A DNA stretch of 64,000 bases from an uncultured Mycoplasmatota bacterium (lineage in GTDB: Bacteria > Bacillota_I > Bacilli_A > RF39 > UBA660): positions 129,247 through 193,246 of the forward strand of contig URLC01000003.1 of NCBI GenBank assembly GCA_900548695.1. Reading direction: 5' to 3'. A model generated the notes under the pieces. It saw only the letters and a list, made by a program, of their open reading frames with translations, was not told where the DNA came from and did not search any database. Below are positions 50,489 to 59,487 of this stretch, piece after piece. The translations under genes were made by a program, and so were the position numbers. Position 1 is the first letter of the stretch, and every line of letters starts with the position of its first letter.

Positions 50489-52297
50489 CTATGTCATATC
50501 TAATGATGTTAGTGTTTCTTTTTTACCTATTTGATAATCTGTAATTCCTGTACCTGTATTTGGAGAATTACTAGAGTATAAATTGTCTACAATAAATATT
50601 GTTATTAGAATACAACATATTACAATTAATTTTTGATGATTTATTTTTTGTATTATATTATCTAACAGTGGTGCTAGTATATAAACGACACTTATACCAC
50701 CTATTCCAAAAACTAATAGACCTTCTGCACATATTCTTCCATTTAGATTCAGAAAATATCCACTATAATCCCACCATTTTTGACCATTAAAAGCTAATTC
50801 TAGATAAAGAGATGTAAAATATTCTATTGTTCCACATAAAATAATAATGGTTAAAAATTGCCATAGGGGCTTTGATCGGAAACGATTTAATACGGTTAGT
50901 ATTAATATACTACCGTAACCATAAATTGGTAACCAAGGTCCTTGTAATACCCCTCTATTGACAAAGTTACCATCCACTATAATATGTAGCATAACTTCCC
51001 AAAGCCAACCGACAAAAGCAAAAATGAAAAACATAGCAATTAAAGACCAAATAGAATACCTACGCATGTAATTAATAGTATCCAATTTCTTTCTTTGGTG
51101 TCGTTCAGGAATGGTAAATAGCCTAGCTGGGTATTCTTTTCCATTAATTGCATTTTTAAAAATCTCTAGTCTTTGAATTTTTCTTTCTTCTTGCTCTATC
51201 TTTTCTGCTTCTTTAGTATCGATTAGAGAAATGCCTAGATAATAGGCTAATATTTTTTTTAAGCCTTTCGGCTTAGTTATCTTTTCGCGTGAATTATTTA
51301 ATTTTTCAATAATGTCGGCATATTCTTTGTCTAGAACTTCTTTTGGAGCTTTTTCATATAAATAGGTATCATTTAAATTTTCTACTCCTAAAAGTTTCTT
51401 TTCTTTTGCCAGTTTTCTGATATTTACATAATATTCACTTAGTGCAGCTATTTTATATGGGTTTGAATATAAAATTTCACTCAGTCCTAGAGTGGCGATT
51501 CCTAAAAAAGTCCATCCTAAGTAAGATAATTCTAATTGAAAGCACTCCCATTTATGACCATCCATCATTCTTCTAGATAAAGTAATAGCATCTATTGTTT
51601 TGATATCAGGATTTTCCGCAACTATGTAGGGTACTAACATATAAGAATAACGCTTTATAATAATTCCTACTCCTGTAAAACACCATAAACTATAAAATGT
51701 TGTTGTTACAAACATAGTCCAGGAAGTTTTACACCATCTTTTTGTTCTTAATAAAAACAAGAAACGTTGCATCGGTACTTTTTGATAAATTCTACCTTCT
51801 AAGAAAATTCTTCTAGAAATAACTTTATACATATTACCTAGAAGCATCCAGAAGAAGAAGGATAATAATAAGCTTGCAATAATTAAAATTATTGATGTAA
51901 TATTGGGATTGCCAATGATTGAGTTCATACCGGCTATAAAAGTAACATAGATAGAACCTGTCGTAATTCCATTAACAATCATCGCAAATACGCCTCTACT
52001 TCTACCTAAGATTTTATCTTGATTTTCTTTATCTTTGGCAATTATTTCTTTTTTTAGATTACTGGTAATCTGTTTTCCTTCTTTTTCATTTCCCTTTAAA
52101 GCGTCCTCTACCGCTTTATCAACATTAATAGAATCAGTCATGACAGTTTCTGGAAATGATTTTAATTTTGTTATTGTTAGAGAACCAAGAAACTCAGTGC
52201 CAATGAAAGCAGCAATTAAACAGGCTACCATAAAGATAGCGTAGTGTTTTTTTAAGGTTTTTCGAGCTTTTCTTTTTAATTCACTTCTTGTTTGCAT
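50489..52297 (-). CDS. Fusion membrane protein: DUF975 half plus CmpB-like (PF06541) half
   Basis: The start used is the ATG at 52295-52297 with SD GAAGGAG, giving 602 residues (the frame opens at 52339). The first 300 residues resemble DUF975: TRSELKRKARKTLKKHYAIF followed by several helices and the DGHKWECFQLELSYLGW segment. A charged linker (about 300-425) follows. The last 175 residues match the CmpB-like putative permease family: WSLIAMFFIFAFVGWLWEV, NRGVLQGPWLPIYGYGSI and a WDYSGYFLNLNGRICAEGLL pattern. Both families are common in Bacillota membranes with unknown roles; I read the joint frame as a genuine fusion. Confidence 0.8.
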   Translation of the reverse strand: MQTRSELKRKARKTLKKHYAIFMVACLIAAFIGTEFLGSLTITKLKSFPETVMTDSINVDKAVEDALKGNEKEGKQITSNLKKEIIAKDKENQDKILGRSRGVFAMIVNGITTGSIYVTFIAGMNSIIGNPNITSIILIIASLLLSFFFWMLLGNMYKVISRRIFLEGRIYQKVPMQRFLFLLRTKRWCKTSWTMFVTTTFYSLWCFTGVGIIIKRYSYMLVPYIVAENPDIKTIDAITLSRRMMDGHKWECFQLELSYLGWTFLGIATLGLSEILYSNPYKIAALSEYYVNIRKLAKEKKLLGVENLNDTYLYEKAPKEVLDKEYADIIEKLNNSREKITKPKGLKKILAYYLGISLIDTKEAEKIEQEERKIQRLEIFKNAINGKEYPARLFTIPERHQRKKLDTINYMRRYSIWSLIAMFFIFAFVGWLWEVMLHIIVDGNFVNRGVLQGPWLPIYGYGSILILTVLNRFRSKPLWQFLTIIILCGTIEYFTSLYLELAFNGQKWWDYSGYFLNLNGRICAEGLLVFGIGGISVVYILAPLLDNIIQKINHQKLIVICCILITIFIVDNLYSSNSPNTGTGITDYQIGKKETLTSLDMT

Positions 52298-52367
52298 AAG
52301 TACTCCTTCAGAATAATTTTCTTCTATTTTATTATACACTATATTATACTAATGGAAAAGTTTTTAC

Positions 52368-52396
52368 CAAAATAAAATCACCATTAAGGTGATTTT
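52368..52396 (-). terminator. Terminator of the ALDH-FIST-FucO operon
   Basis: AAAATCACC (52374-52382) pairs perfectly with 52388-52396 around ATTAA, with a T-rich tail on the minus strand. Confidence 0.85.
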
Positions 52397-52400
52397 TCTT

Positions 52401-53837
52401 TTATTTAAATGCATTTTTTAAAACAATTGTTTTAATTCTTGACATTTCTTCTAGTGTTGTTGCGATTCCTTCATTACCAATTCCTGAGTGTTTCCAACCT
52501 CCGAATGGCATTTCTGCAGATCTGAAGAAACTTGCGCCATTAATAATAGCACCGCCTACTTCTAATTGTTCAGCTACTTTCAAAGCTTTATTAATATCTT
52601 TCGTAATAATATTACCACATAAGCCAAAACTTGATTGATTGGCTATTGCTATTGCTTCTTTTATATCATCAAAGCCACAGATTGGAATAACTGGTCCAAA
52701 GACTTCCATATCTTTCATAATGTCCATTTCTTTCGTAACATTAGTTAATACGGCTGGTTCGTAAAAAGCACCATTCCTGCGTCCACCAAAGGCAAGATTC
52801 GCCCCTTGAGCAATAGTAATATTTACTTGTTCTTCTACTCTTTGAGCCGCTTTTTCATTGATTAAGCAACCAATTTCAGTATCTTCATCCATTGGGTTAC
52901 CGATACGCATGGTACTTATCTTTTGAATTACACGGCGCGTAAACTCTTCCTTTATGGAGTTATGAACAAGAAATCTTTTGCTGGCACAACATACTTGACC
53001 AGTATTATAAAGTCTACCCCAAACCATTTCTTCTATAGCTAAATCTAAGTCTCCATCTTTATCTAAAATAAAAGCATCATTACCACCTAGTTCTAGCATA
53101 ACATGAGTTAAATTTTTACTGGCTGTTGCCATTGTTTCCATTCCAACAGCAGTAGAGCCTGTGACACTGACTAGGTGAACTCCTTTATGTCTTGCTAAGG
53201 CTTGGCCAACTACTGGACCGTCACCAGATAAGCAAGTGATTACTCCATCTGGTATTCCAGCTTCTTTTAATAATAAGCAATACTTATGAAGAGTTAATGG
53301 ATTATACGTTGATGGTTTTACAATGACAGCATTTCCCATAATTAGAGCACTTGGGACTTTTTGACCAAATAAATCACATGGGAAGTTGAATGGTATAATG
53401 CAGGCTACTACTCCTAAAGGTTGTCTAATTGTAAATTGAACATCGTTTTCGTGTCCTGGTTCATTGCCTCTCGGAATATTAATACCGTATAAATGCTTGG
53501 CTTTTTCAACATAGGCAGAAACAAAAATTTTTGTATTTGCAATTTCACCTCTAGCCTCTTTTATTGGTTTTCCGGTTTCTTTGCAAAGAGTTATGGCTAA
53601 AGATTCTTTATCTCTTTCTACTAAATCAATAAACTTTTCCAAAATACGTCCACGTTCATATAAAGGAACTTGAGCCCATTCTTTTTGTGCTTCAACGGCT
53701 TTTGTTACTGCGATATCCACATCTTCTTCTGTAGAGTTTGGGACAGTATCAAGAAATTCGTTGGTTGCTGGATTCGTAACTTCAATTACTTGATGATTAC
53801 TAGCATCCATTTCTAGACCTTTGACTAAATTTTTCAT
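52401..53837 (-). CDS. NAD(P)-dependent aldehyde dehydrogenase
   Basis: The 478-residue protein is a complete ALDH: IPFNFPCDLFGQKVPSAL and VIVKPS for the cofactor-binding region, SVTGSTAVG, the general-base Glu in VMLELGGNDA, and the nucleophilic Cys in YNTGQVCCASKR. It is the length of lactaldehyde or succinate-semialdehyde dehydrogenases. Beside a FucO-like reductase, lactaldehyde is a reasonable substrate guess, but other aldehydes fit as well. It is the last gene of a three-gene operon, 8 nt after the FIST gene. Confidence 0.92.
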   Translation of the reverse strand: MKNLVKGLEMDASNHQVIEVTNPATNEFLDTVPNSTEEDVDIAVTKAVEAQKEWAQVPLYERGRILEKFIDLVERDKESLAITLCKETGKPIKEARGEIANTKIFVSAYVEKAKHLYGINIPRGNEPGHENDVQFTIRQPLGVVACIIPFNFPCDLFGQKVPSALIMGNAVIVKPSTYNPLTLHKYCLLLKEAGIPDGVITCLSGDGPVVGQALARHKGVHLVSVTGSTAVGMETMATASKNLTHVMLELGGNDAFILDKDGDLDLAIEEMVWGRLYNTGQVCCASKRFLVHNSIKEEFTRRVIQKISTMRIGNPMDEDTEIGCLINEKAAQRVEEQVNITIAQGANLAFGGRRNGAFYEPAVLTNVTKEMDIMKDMEVFGPVIPICGFDDIKEAIAIANQSSFGLCGNIITKDINKALKVAEQLEVGGAIINGASFFRSAEMPFGGWKHSGIGNEGIATTLEEMSRIKTIVLKNAFK

Positions 53838-53845
53838 AGTACCTC

Positions 53846-55033
53846 CTAATTTTTACCAAATGCAGTAAATGATAACATTAATCCACCACAGATATTAGCA
53901 GAATGTTCATCATAACCATATTCCCCAAAAGTAAAGATTGTAATAAATGGTACATCTTTCGCTTCTTTTAGTAATTGTTTATGTACTTCGCCTAGACGAT
54001 CTCCTATTCCTAATTTTCTTCCTCCGCAGTGTACTAAGAAGTATGCTGCTGGTTCTGTATATAATTGTTTTTTTACATCTTTCATTGTTGCTCCAGTGGA
54101 ATCAATTAATTCATCTACAGTTGCTTCTAATTGAATAATAGCTGTTCCAGGTACGGCTTTGTTTCCTAAAGTAATTGTGTCATCTGATGTTGTTCTCGTT
54201 CCCATATCGTTACCAAACATTGGGTGACGAATTACGGTTAGATTTCCTAACGGATCTTTTACTCCTAATGGTCTAGTGATTGATGCAACTAAAAGATTTT
54301 GACCTTTTAATTGAGCTGGAGTTGTGTTAATCCAGTTTGCATATTTTTTAAGGGCTGACACTCCATCAATTGAGACTAATGTACGATTATCTTTTACTTC
54401 TGTAATTAAACCAACATTATTTGTCTCTCTGTAAGCTCCAGTATAGGATGTTACTATTTCATTATCCGTATAAAAGAAAGCAACAGCCACTCCATCATTA
54501 AATACTTTATCATTGCAGATAATTTGCCATTTTCCTTCTACAGTATCGTCAGCGGCACTTCCACCAAACATAGGAACTCTTCCAATAACATCTTGAATTC
54601 CCATTAGGTAGTCTTCTTCTTCTTTTGGACTGGCAACCATATAGAAATAAGCAGGAGCTCTGGTTGTCTTCGCATTTTCTACAGCTTCAATTGCAACTTT
54701 TCTACCAATTGCACGGGCATCTTTTCCAGCTTCGTGGCAAGCTACACCTACCGTCATATCTTTGTCATCTAGCATCATCATGCCTGAGAAACCATGATCT
54801 GATGATACAATACCTTCTGGAACAATGATTGCTCCACTACTTGTACAACCGATGATTGGAGCATCCGTTACACTTCTAACACCTTTTACTACCTCTTTTG
54901 TGTTGGATAATACAGATGTATATAACATACCCAACTTAGCGTGTCTCATATCATGAGATGCTACTTTAGCAGTTTCTTCTCCTGATTTAAAACTATCTAC
55001 ATCAATACTAAATCCTACTTTTGATTTTAACAT
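53846..55033 (-). CDS. Stand-alone FIST-domain protein (FIST_N plus FIST_C)
   Basis: The 395-residue protein has FIST_N features in the first half (LGMLYTSVLSNTKEVVKG, then APIIGCTSSGAI and VPMFGGSAADD). FIST_C features are in the second half (AAYFLVHCGGRKLGIGDRL, FITIFTFGEYGYDE and CGGLMLSFTAFG). FIST domains are proposed small-ligand sensors, usually tied to histidine kinases, chemoreceptors or GGDEF proteins. Here no signalling domain is fused, there is no signal peptide, and the gene lies between an aldehyde dehydrogenase and an alcohol dehydrogenase, with gaps of 8 and 19 nt. This points to a role with those enzymes, such as ligand binding or metabolic control (inference). Confidence 0.9.
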   Translation of the reverse strand: MLKSKVGFSIDVDSFKSGEETAKVASHDMRHAKLGMLYTSVLSNTKEVVKGVRSVTDAPIIGCTSSGAIIVPEGIVSSDHGFSGMMMLDDKDMTVGVACHEAGKDARAIGRKVAIEAVENAKTTRAPAYFYMVASPKEEEDYLMGIQDVIGRVPMFGGSAADDTVEGKWQIICNDKVFNDGVAVAFFYTDNEIVTSYTGAYRETNNVGLITEVKDNRTLVSIDGVSALKKYANWINTTPAQLKGQNLLVASITRPLGVKDPLGNLTVIRHPMFGNDMGTRTTSDDTITLGNKAVPGTAIIQLEATVDELIDSTGATMKDVKKQLYTEPAAYFLVHCGGRKLGIGDRLGEVHKQLLKEAKDVPFITIFTFGEYGYDEHSANICGGLMLSFTAFGKN

Positions 55034-55052
55034 TTTGGTACCTCTTTTCTTT

Positions 55053-56207
55053 TTATTCGTATGCTTCTTTATATAAAGATAAAATGTCTTCTTTTGTTAC
55101 TTCTCTTGGATTTCCACCAGTGCAAACATCATTTAGTGCTTGATCAGCTAATGTTGGCAACATTTCTTTTGGAATACCAATTTCTTTTAATGTTTGAGGA
55201 ATGTGTAGTTTGATTGATAATTCTTTAACAGCTGCTACTACTTTATCTACAGCTTCTTCATCTGTTGTGTCTTTCATATCAAGACCAAAAGCATTACCCA
55301 TATTTCTAAATAGTTCTGGACATACTTTACCATTGAATTTTAATACATATGGTAAAAGTAGAGCATTAGCTACACCGTGTGGTGTATCAAAATAAGCACC
55401 TAATGAATGAGCCATTGAGTGGACAATTCCAAGTCCAACATTTGAGAATCCCATTCCAGCTATATATTGTGCATAACCAATTTTTTCTACTGCCTTTTTA
55501 TCTTTATCGTTTGCTGCTTTTTCTAGATTTTTGTAAATTAATGACATAGCATTAATATGAAACATATCTGGAATTAACCATGCTGCCTTTGTTATATAAC
55601 CTTCCATAGCATGTGTTAAGGCATCCATTCCAGTAGATGCTGCTATTGTTTGTGGCATTCCTTGCATTAAATCTGGATCTATAATAGCTACTACAGGAAT
55701 ATCATGTACATCTACACAAACCATTTTCTTAGTTCTTACTTCATCTGTAATAACATAATTGATTGTTACTTCTGCCGCTGTTCCAGCAGTTGTTGGTAAT
55801 GCTATTAATGGTAATGCTTTATTTTTAGTATCAGCAACACCATCTAGGCTTACCACATCACTGAAATCTGGATTTGTACAAATAACAGCAATGGCTTTCG
55901 CGGTATCAATTGAACTTCCTCCACCTACTGCGATAATACAGTCTACATTATTATCCTTGGCAATTTGTAGTCCTGCTTTTACATTTTGAACTGTTGGATT
56001 TGGTTTTACACCATCATACATTACATAATTTATATGATTTTTATCCAATACTTCTGTTACCATTGTAACTGTTCCTGTCTCTAGTAGTGCTTTATCTGTC
56101 ACTACTAACACCTTTTGGAAATGTCTTCCATTAATTTCTTCTACAACTTTTTCTCTGGCTCCACGACCAAAGTATGAAGTTTCATTTAATATAATTCTAT
56201 TTATCAT
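55053..56207 (-). CDS. fucO: Lactaldehyde reductase / 1,2-propanediol oxidoreductase (iron-dependent ADH)
   Basis: The 384-residue protein is close in length and sequence to E. coli FucO (383): it starts NRIILNETSYFGRGA and shares IPTTAGTAAEVTINYVITDE-like text (here LPTTAGTAAEVTINYVITDE), CVDVHDIP, GMDALTHAMEGYIT, GMGFSNVGLGIVHSMAHSLG and DVCTGGNPREVT. Iron-binding residues are the Asp and His of GMDALTHA and the His residues of HSMAHSLG and TPHGVA; NAD binds at GGGSSIDTAKA. It interconverts L-lactaldehyde and 1,2-propanediol in fucose or rhamnose fermentation. No sugar-breakdown or microcompartment genes are in the window. It is the first gene of the operon, with SD GGGAGG. Confidence 0.9.
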   Translation of the reverse strand: MINRIILNETSYFGRGAREKVVEEINGRHFQKVLVVTDKALLETGTVTMVTEVLDKNHINYVMYDGVKPNPTVQNVKAGLQIAKDNNVDCIIAVGGGSSIDTAKAIAVICTNPDFSDVVSLDGVADTKNKALPLIALPTTAGTAAEVTINYVITDEVRTKKMVCVDVHDIPVVAIIDPDLMQGMPQTIAASTGMDALTHAMEGYITKAAWLIPDMFHINAMSLIYKNLEKAANDKDKKAVEKIGYAQYIAGMGFSNVGLGIVHSMAHSLGAYFDTPHGVANALLLPYVLKFNGKVCPELFRNMGNAFGLDMKDTTDEEAVDKVVAAVKELSIKLHIPQTLKEIGIPKEMLPTLADQALNDVCTGGNPREVTKEDILSLYKEAYE

Positions 56208-56231
56208 TTAACTAGCCTCCCTATCATATCA

Positions 56232-56240
56232 ATTATAGCA
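56232..56240 (-). promoter_or_regulatory. Extended -10 element upstream of fucO
   Basis: On the minus strand TGCTATAAT gives an extended -10 box 25 nt before the ATG. No good -35 is visible at 17 nt, as is usual for extended -10 promoters. Confidence 0.6.
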
Positions 56241-56278
56241 TACTTAGAAAGTTTGGGGAATTTTTTTTGATTTGTTCA

Positions 56279-56302
56279 CAAAAAAAACACCTTTATTGGT
56301 GT
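56279..56302 (-). terminator. Terminator of tsaD
   Basis: ACACC (56287-56291) pairs with GGTGT (56298-56302) around TTTATT, with a long T-run on the minus strand. Confidence 0.75.
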
Positions 56303-56317
56303 CTTTTATGTCAAATA

Positions 56318-57313
56318 TTATTTTAATGTAGCACTTGATGTACTATTTAATGTTAAATCAGCTCTTCTGCCATCTAGGTAGGCATAATATCCTGCTGCTG
56401 CTATCATTGTCGCATTATCTGTACAATATTTCATTGGTGGAATAGAGATTTGAACATGTAATTCTTTGCCTAATTTTTCTATTTCACTTCTTAATCCTTG
56501 ATTGGCTGCTACTCCTCCAGCGACAATTAAGGATTTTATATTCTTATCTTTAATTGCTTTTCTAGTTTTATTAATGACTGATTCTACTGCTACAGTTTGA
56601 AAAGATGTAGCTAAGTTTTCCTTATTCAGTGGATTATTTCTTTGTTCTTCATTATGGGCTAAATTTATGACAGCACTTTTTAAACCACTGAACGAAAAAT
56701 TATAACTATCATCATGTAGAGGGATTGGTAATTTGTAGGTACATTTTCCTTCTTTTGCTAATTGATCTAGTTTTGGCCCTCCCGGATATTCTAACCCAAT
56801 GACTCTAGCTACCTTGTCATAGCACTCTCCAATAGCATCATCTAGTGTTCCACCCAATTTTTCAAACTTATAATGACTAGTCATTTCAATTAATTCTGTA
56901 TGTCCTCCACTAACAACTAAAGCTAATAAAGGGAATTCTAAAGGTCTTACTAAACTATTAGCATAGATGTGTCCGGCAATATGGTGAACTGGTATTAAAG
57001 GTTTATTATGAATAAAGGCTAAGGTTTTAGCAGCTTCTAAACCAATTAATAATGAACCTATTAATCCTGGGCCATAAGTAATTGCAATGGCATCTATATC
57101 GTTCATAGTCATATTAGCTTGTTTTAGACACTCTTCTAAAACGATTGTAATATTTTTAACATGATGACGGCTAGCTATTTCTGGTACAACTCCACCATAA
57201 TCTTTATGAATATCAATTTGAGAAGAGATTACAGTAGAAATTTCTTCTGTACCGTTTTTGACAATTGATGCACTTGTTTCATCGCAACTTGACTCTATTC
57301 CTAAAATATACAT
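56318..57313 (-). CDS. tsaD: tRNA N6-adenosine threonylcarbamoyltransferase TsaD
   Basis: The start used is the ATG at 57311-57313, which gives the family start MYILGIESSCDETSASIV (331 residues); an ATG six codons upstream is also possible. Motifs are PEIASRHHVKN with the metal-binding His pair, GPGLIGSLLIGLEAAK, HHIAGHIYAN, VSGGHTEL, and VVAGGVAANQGLR-like (here VAGGVAANQGLR). TsaD transfers threonylcarbamoyl to A37 of ANN-decoding tRNAs together with TsaB and TsaE, both encoded at 60054-61141 in this window. Confidence 0.96.
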   Translation of the reverse strand: MYILGIESSCDETSASIVKNGTEEISTVISSQIDIHKDYGGVVPEIASRHHVKNITIVLEECLKQANMTMNDIDAIAITYGPGLIGSLLIGLEAAKTLAFIHNKPLIPVHHIAGHIYANSLVRPLEFPLLALVVSGGHTELIEMTSHYKFEKLGGTLDDAIGECYDKVARVIGLEYPGGPKLDQLAKEGKCTYKLPIPLHDDSYNFSFSGLKSAVINLAHNEEQRNNPLNKENLATSFQTVAVESVINKTRKAIKDKNIKSLIVAGGVAANQGLRSEIEKLGKELHVQISIPPMKYCTDNATMIAAAGYYAYLDGRRADLTLNSTSSATLK

Positions 57314-57400
57314 ATCTTTTTTTTCCCTCATTTTACCACTCTTTTCATTTCTTCCTTATTTTAACATATATTTTAAAATTTTTCTAGTTGTATTTCATAG

Positions 57401-58162
57401 TTAAGCAAGCTTTACTTTAGGTTGGTATTGATATTTATACTGATAAGTATCTGTCTTATCTTTTAAAGTTCTTTTTTCATCATCATCGGCATAATTAGCT
57501 CCATCTTTAGGAAATAGAATAATTCCTGAATGTAATGGTTTCCACATATGTAGGCGATAGTCCCCTTCTGTTTCTGTTACATCTACCCATTCAGCAATAA
57601 TATCGTTATTATATTTACAAATTTCCATGCCTGCTTTAGCCATCAACCACTCGGAATTAGAATTAACTAAATCCGTTCTGGCATAGACTAAATCGAAATT
57701 ATTATATTTAGCAAAGTCTATTGCATATTCTATCAAATGACGGCAAGCTCCTTTTCCTCTATATTCTGGAATTGTCGACAATCCATAAAAATATAAATTC
57801 GTTGGTTTTTTATTAATACTTAAGAACTCCACCGTTTCATTATCATAATTATAGATACAACCATTCATAGATACAGGTTTTAGATTTTCATCAAAATAGA
57901 TAAATAATTTGCCCTGGTTTTGATATAGCATTAACTCTTCTTTAGCGGCTTCATAATCAATTTTTTCACCATATTGTTCTTCAAATGACTTTAATAAAGT
58001 TAAGAGTTTATAAATATTTTCTTCACTATAACCCATTGTACCTATATAGCAACCGTTATCTAACTGTTCCCAAATAGTTAGTCCACTGCTATCATTAAAA
58101 ATTGAAATAAACTTTTGTTCTTTTGTGAATTCTTGACTCATAGATATTGTATTTTTTTTCAT
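57401..58162 (-). CDS. GNAT-family acetyltransferase
   Basis: The 253-residue protein has a GNAT core in residues about 120-200: YGLSTIPEYRGKGACRHLI includes the acetyl-CoA-binding R-x-x-G-x-A-like motif (R-G-K-G-A), followed by YAIDFAKYNNFDLVYART. The N-terminal 110 residues form an extra alpha/beta region and the C-terminal 40 are charged. The acceptor is unknown. It lies 1 nt after the M20 peptidase gene, so the two are one operon behind the 59262-59516 leader. Confidence 0.85.
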   Translation of the reverse strand: MKKNTISMSQEFTKEQKFISIFNDSSGLTIWEQLDNGCYIGTMGYSEENIYKLLTLLKSFEEQYGEKIDYEAAKEELMLYQNQGKLFIYFDENLKPVSMNGCIYNYDNETVEFLSINKKPTNLYFYGLSTIPEYRGKGACRHLIEYAIDFAKYNNFDLVYARTDLVNSNSEWLMAKAGMEICKYNNDIIAEWVDVTETEGDYRLHMWKPLHSGIILFPKDGANYADDDEKRTLKDKTDTYQYKYQYQPKVKLA

Positions 58163-58163
58163 G

Positions 58164-59228
58164 TTAGTTATCCTCCTTTAATACTTTTTCCCATATTTGA
58201 TATAAGGTATATAAGCTTTCTTTTTCAATATATTCTTCTGGTGAATGAGCAAAGTCACCAGTTGGATTGGTTAATATAGTAGGAATATTTTTATCAGAGA
58301 AGTATATAGCATCACTAGTTGCTTCACTTGAGGTAATTTCTACTTTATGATGTAATATTTCTTCGGCTATTTGTATATATTTTTTTATATTTTTATCTTT
58401 CATATTGGTTTGAAATAAACTACCGGCATGGATTATTTTTATTTCTACATTGTTATTTAGCTTTTTGATATCTGATAATATTTGTTCTTTCGTATCTTTT
58501 GAAGTATGACGAATATCTAGATACATACTGGCAGTTGCTGCAACACTGTTTAACGCTTCTCCACCTTCTAACATAGATAGATTAATTGAAGTTTTGTAGT
58601 CTTTACTTGAGGTTGGAAGTGGATACTTTTTAAGTAACTCTTCATATATTTTGTATAAACCCGTGATAGCATTTTCCCCATTGTATGGTTGAGAGGCATG
58701 TGCTGATTTTGTTTTTATAGATAATTTTACCTGTAATTGTCCTTTTTCTTCTTTTACAATTTGTAAATTTTTTCCACCATCTGGAACGATTGCAAATTTA
58801 GGATTATATATCGTTAGTAATTGTTCAGCACAATAACCTGTAATTTCTTCATCCGATGTAATAAAAAGAGCTACTTTCTTTTTAGTATTTAGGTTTTTAA
58901 AAAGTTCTAGGCAGACAGCAACACTTCCTTTCATATCAAAACAACCACGACCTTTAATTTCTGTTTTAGTTTCAATACATTCGTATTTAGTAGCTGGAAC
59001 AACGTCAATGTGTGTACAAAACACAATATCCAAATCTTTATCTAGAGTATTACTTATTACTAATGATTTTTTATCATTAAAACTATATTCTTTTATAGTT
59101 AACTCTTTAGGCATTATTTCTTTTATGTAAGTAAATAATTTTTGAAACTCTTGACTATTTTCAGCGGTTGTTTTAAAAGACATTAATTTTTTTAATATTA
59201 AAATTATATTTTCCACTTTTTGATTCAT
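58164..59228 (-). CDS. M20 family metallopeptidase/deacylase (ArgE/DapE type)
   Basis: The start used is the ATG at 59226-59228 with SD AAGGAGTG, giving 354 residues (the frame opens at 59261). Zinc-binding and catalytic residues are visible: His and Asp in FCTHIDVVP, Asp in GRGCFDMKG, the Glu pair in TSDEEITG, Asp in VPDGGKN and the terminal His in DFAHSPEEY. SAHASQPYNGENAI marks the dimerisation domain. Family members remove acyl groups from N-acyl amino acids (acetylornithine, succinyl-DAP) or cleave dipeptides; the substrate cannot be fixed here. Expression should depend on readthrough of the terminator that ends 34 nt upstream. Confidence 0.9.
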   Translation of the reverse strand: MNQKVENIILILKKLMSFKTTAENSQEFQKLFTYIKEIMPKELTIKEYSFNDKKSLVISNTLDKDLDIVFCTHIDVVPATKYECIETKTEIKGRGCFDMKGSVAVCLELFKNLNTKKKVALFITSDEEITGYCAEQLLTIYNPKFAIVPDGGKNLQIVKEEKGQLQVKLSIKTKSAHASQPYNGENAITGLYKIYEELLKKYPLPTSSKDYKTSINLSMLEGGEALNSVAATASMYLDIRHTSKDTKEQILSDIKKLNNNVEIKIIHAGSLFQTNMKDKNIKKYIQIAEEILHHKVEITSSEATSDAIYFSDKNIPTILTNPTGDFAHSPEEYIEKESLYTLYQIWEKVLKEDN

Positions 59229-59261
59229 ATTTTCACTCCTTATTTTTATCATTTTAATCAC

Positions 59262-59294
59262 AAAAAGACCTATGCTTGTATATGCATAGGTCTT
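59262..59294 (-). terminator. Strong intrinsic terminator between the leader and the M20 peptidase gene
   Basis: AAGACCTATGC (59265-59275) pairs perfectly with 59284-59294 over an 8-nt loop, followed on the minus strand by T5 and GTG. It sits 34 nt before the M20 start codon, with no room for another promoter between, so it should gate expression of the M20-GNAT genes. Confidence 0.85.
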
Positions 59295-59484
59295 ATATAA
59301 AAATACTCTTATAGTTTTTTTATGACTTTAGCAGATACAAGCACAACAATAACACTTGCATCTGCGAATTTTTTATCGCGTCCTCAAGTGTCTTCGGTAT
59401 CTACGTCTACGGATGTTAGTCATAAATAAACTCATATTTGTATTTCCTTTCTATAGCGTTTTCACATTATTTCTCGTGATGGGT
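59295..59484 (-). promoter_or_regulatory. Candidate attenuator leader RNA with alternative hairpins
   Basis: After the leader ORF, GCAGATGCAAG (59365-59355 on the minus strand) can pair with CTTGTATCTGC (59341-59331), an 11-bp stem with one G-U. Its first arm overlaps a second option: CAAGTGT (59358-59352) pairs with ACACTTG (59391-59385), which lies inside the leader ORF, supported by GCGA/TCGC. Further, TGCTTGTAT (59343-59335) is complementary to ATACAAGCA in the loop and 3' arm of the terminator. The pairings cannot all form at once. The layout is seen; switching is inference. It is not a T-box and I recognise no known riboswitch. Confidence 0.55.
59373..59435 (-). CDS. Arginine-rich leader peptide (20 residues)
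   Basis: The ORF reads MSLFMTNIRRRRYRRHLRTR and ends in TAA. It has GAAAGGA 9 nt before the ATG, suitable as SD. Eight of 20 codons are Arg, four in a row, using CGT, AGA, CGA and AGG. It starts about 45 nt after the predicted transcription start and lies just before the alternative hairpins, where leader peptides of attenuators sit. It could sense Arg-tRNA charging, or stall ribosomes in response to a ligand. It is too short to support by coding statistics, so it is a candidate only. Confidence 0.5.
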   Translation of the reverse strand: MSLFMTNIRRRRYRRHLRTR

Positions 59485-59487
59485 CTA

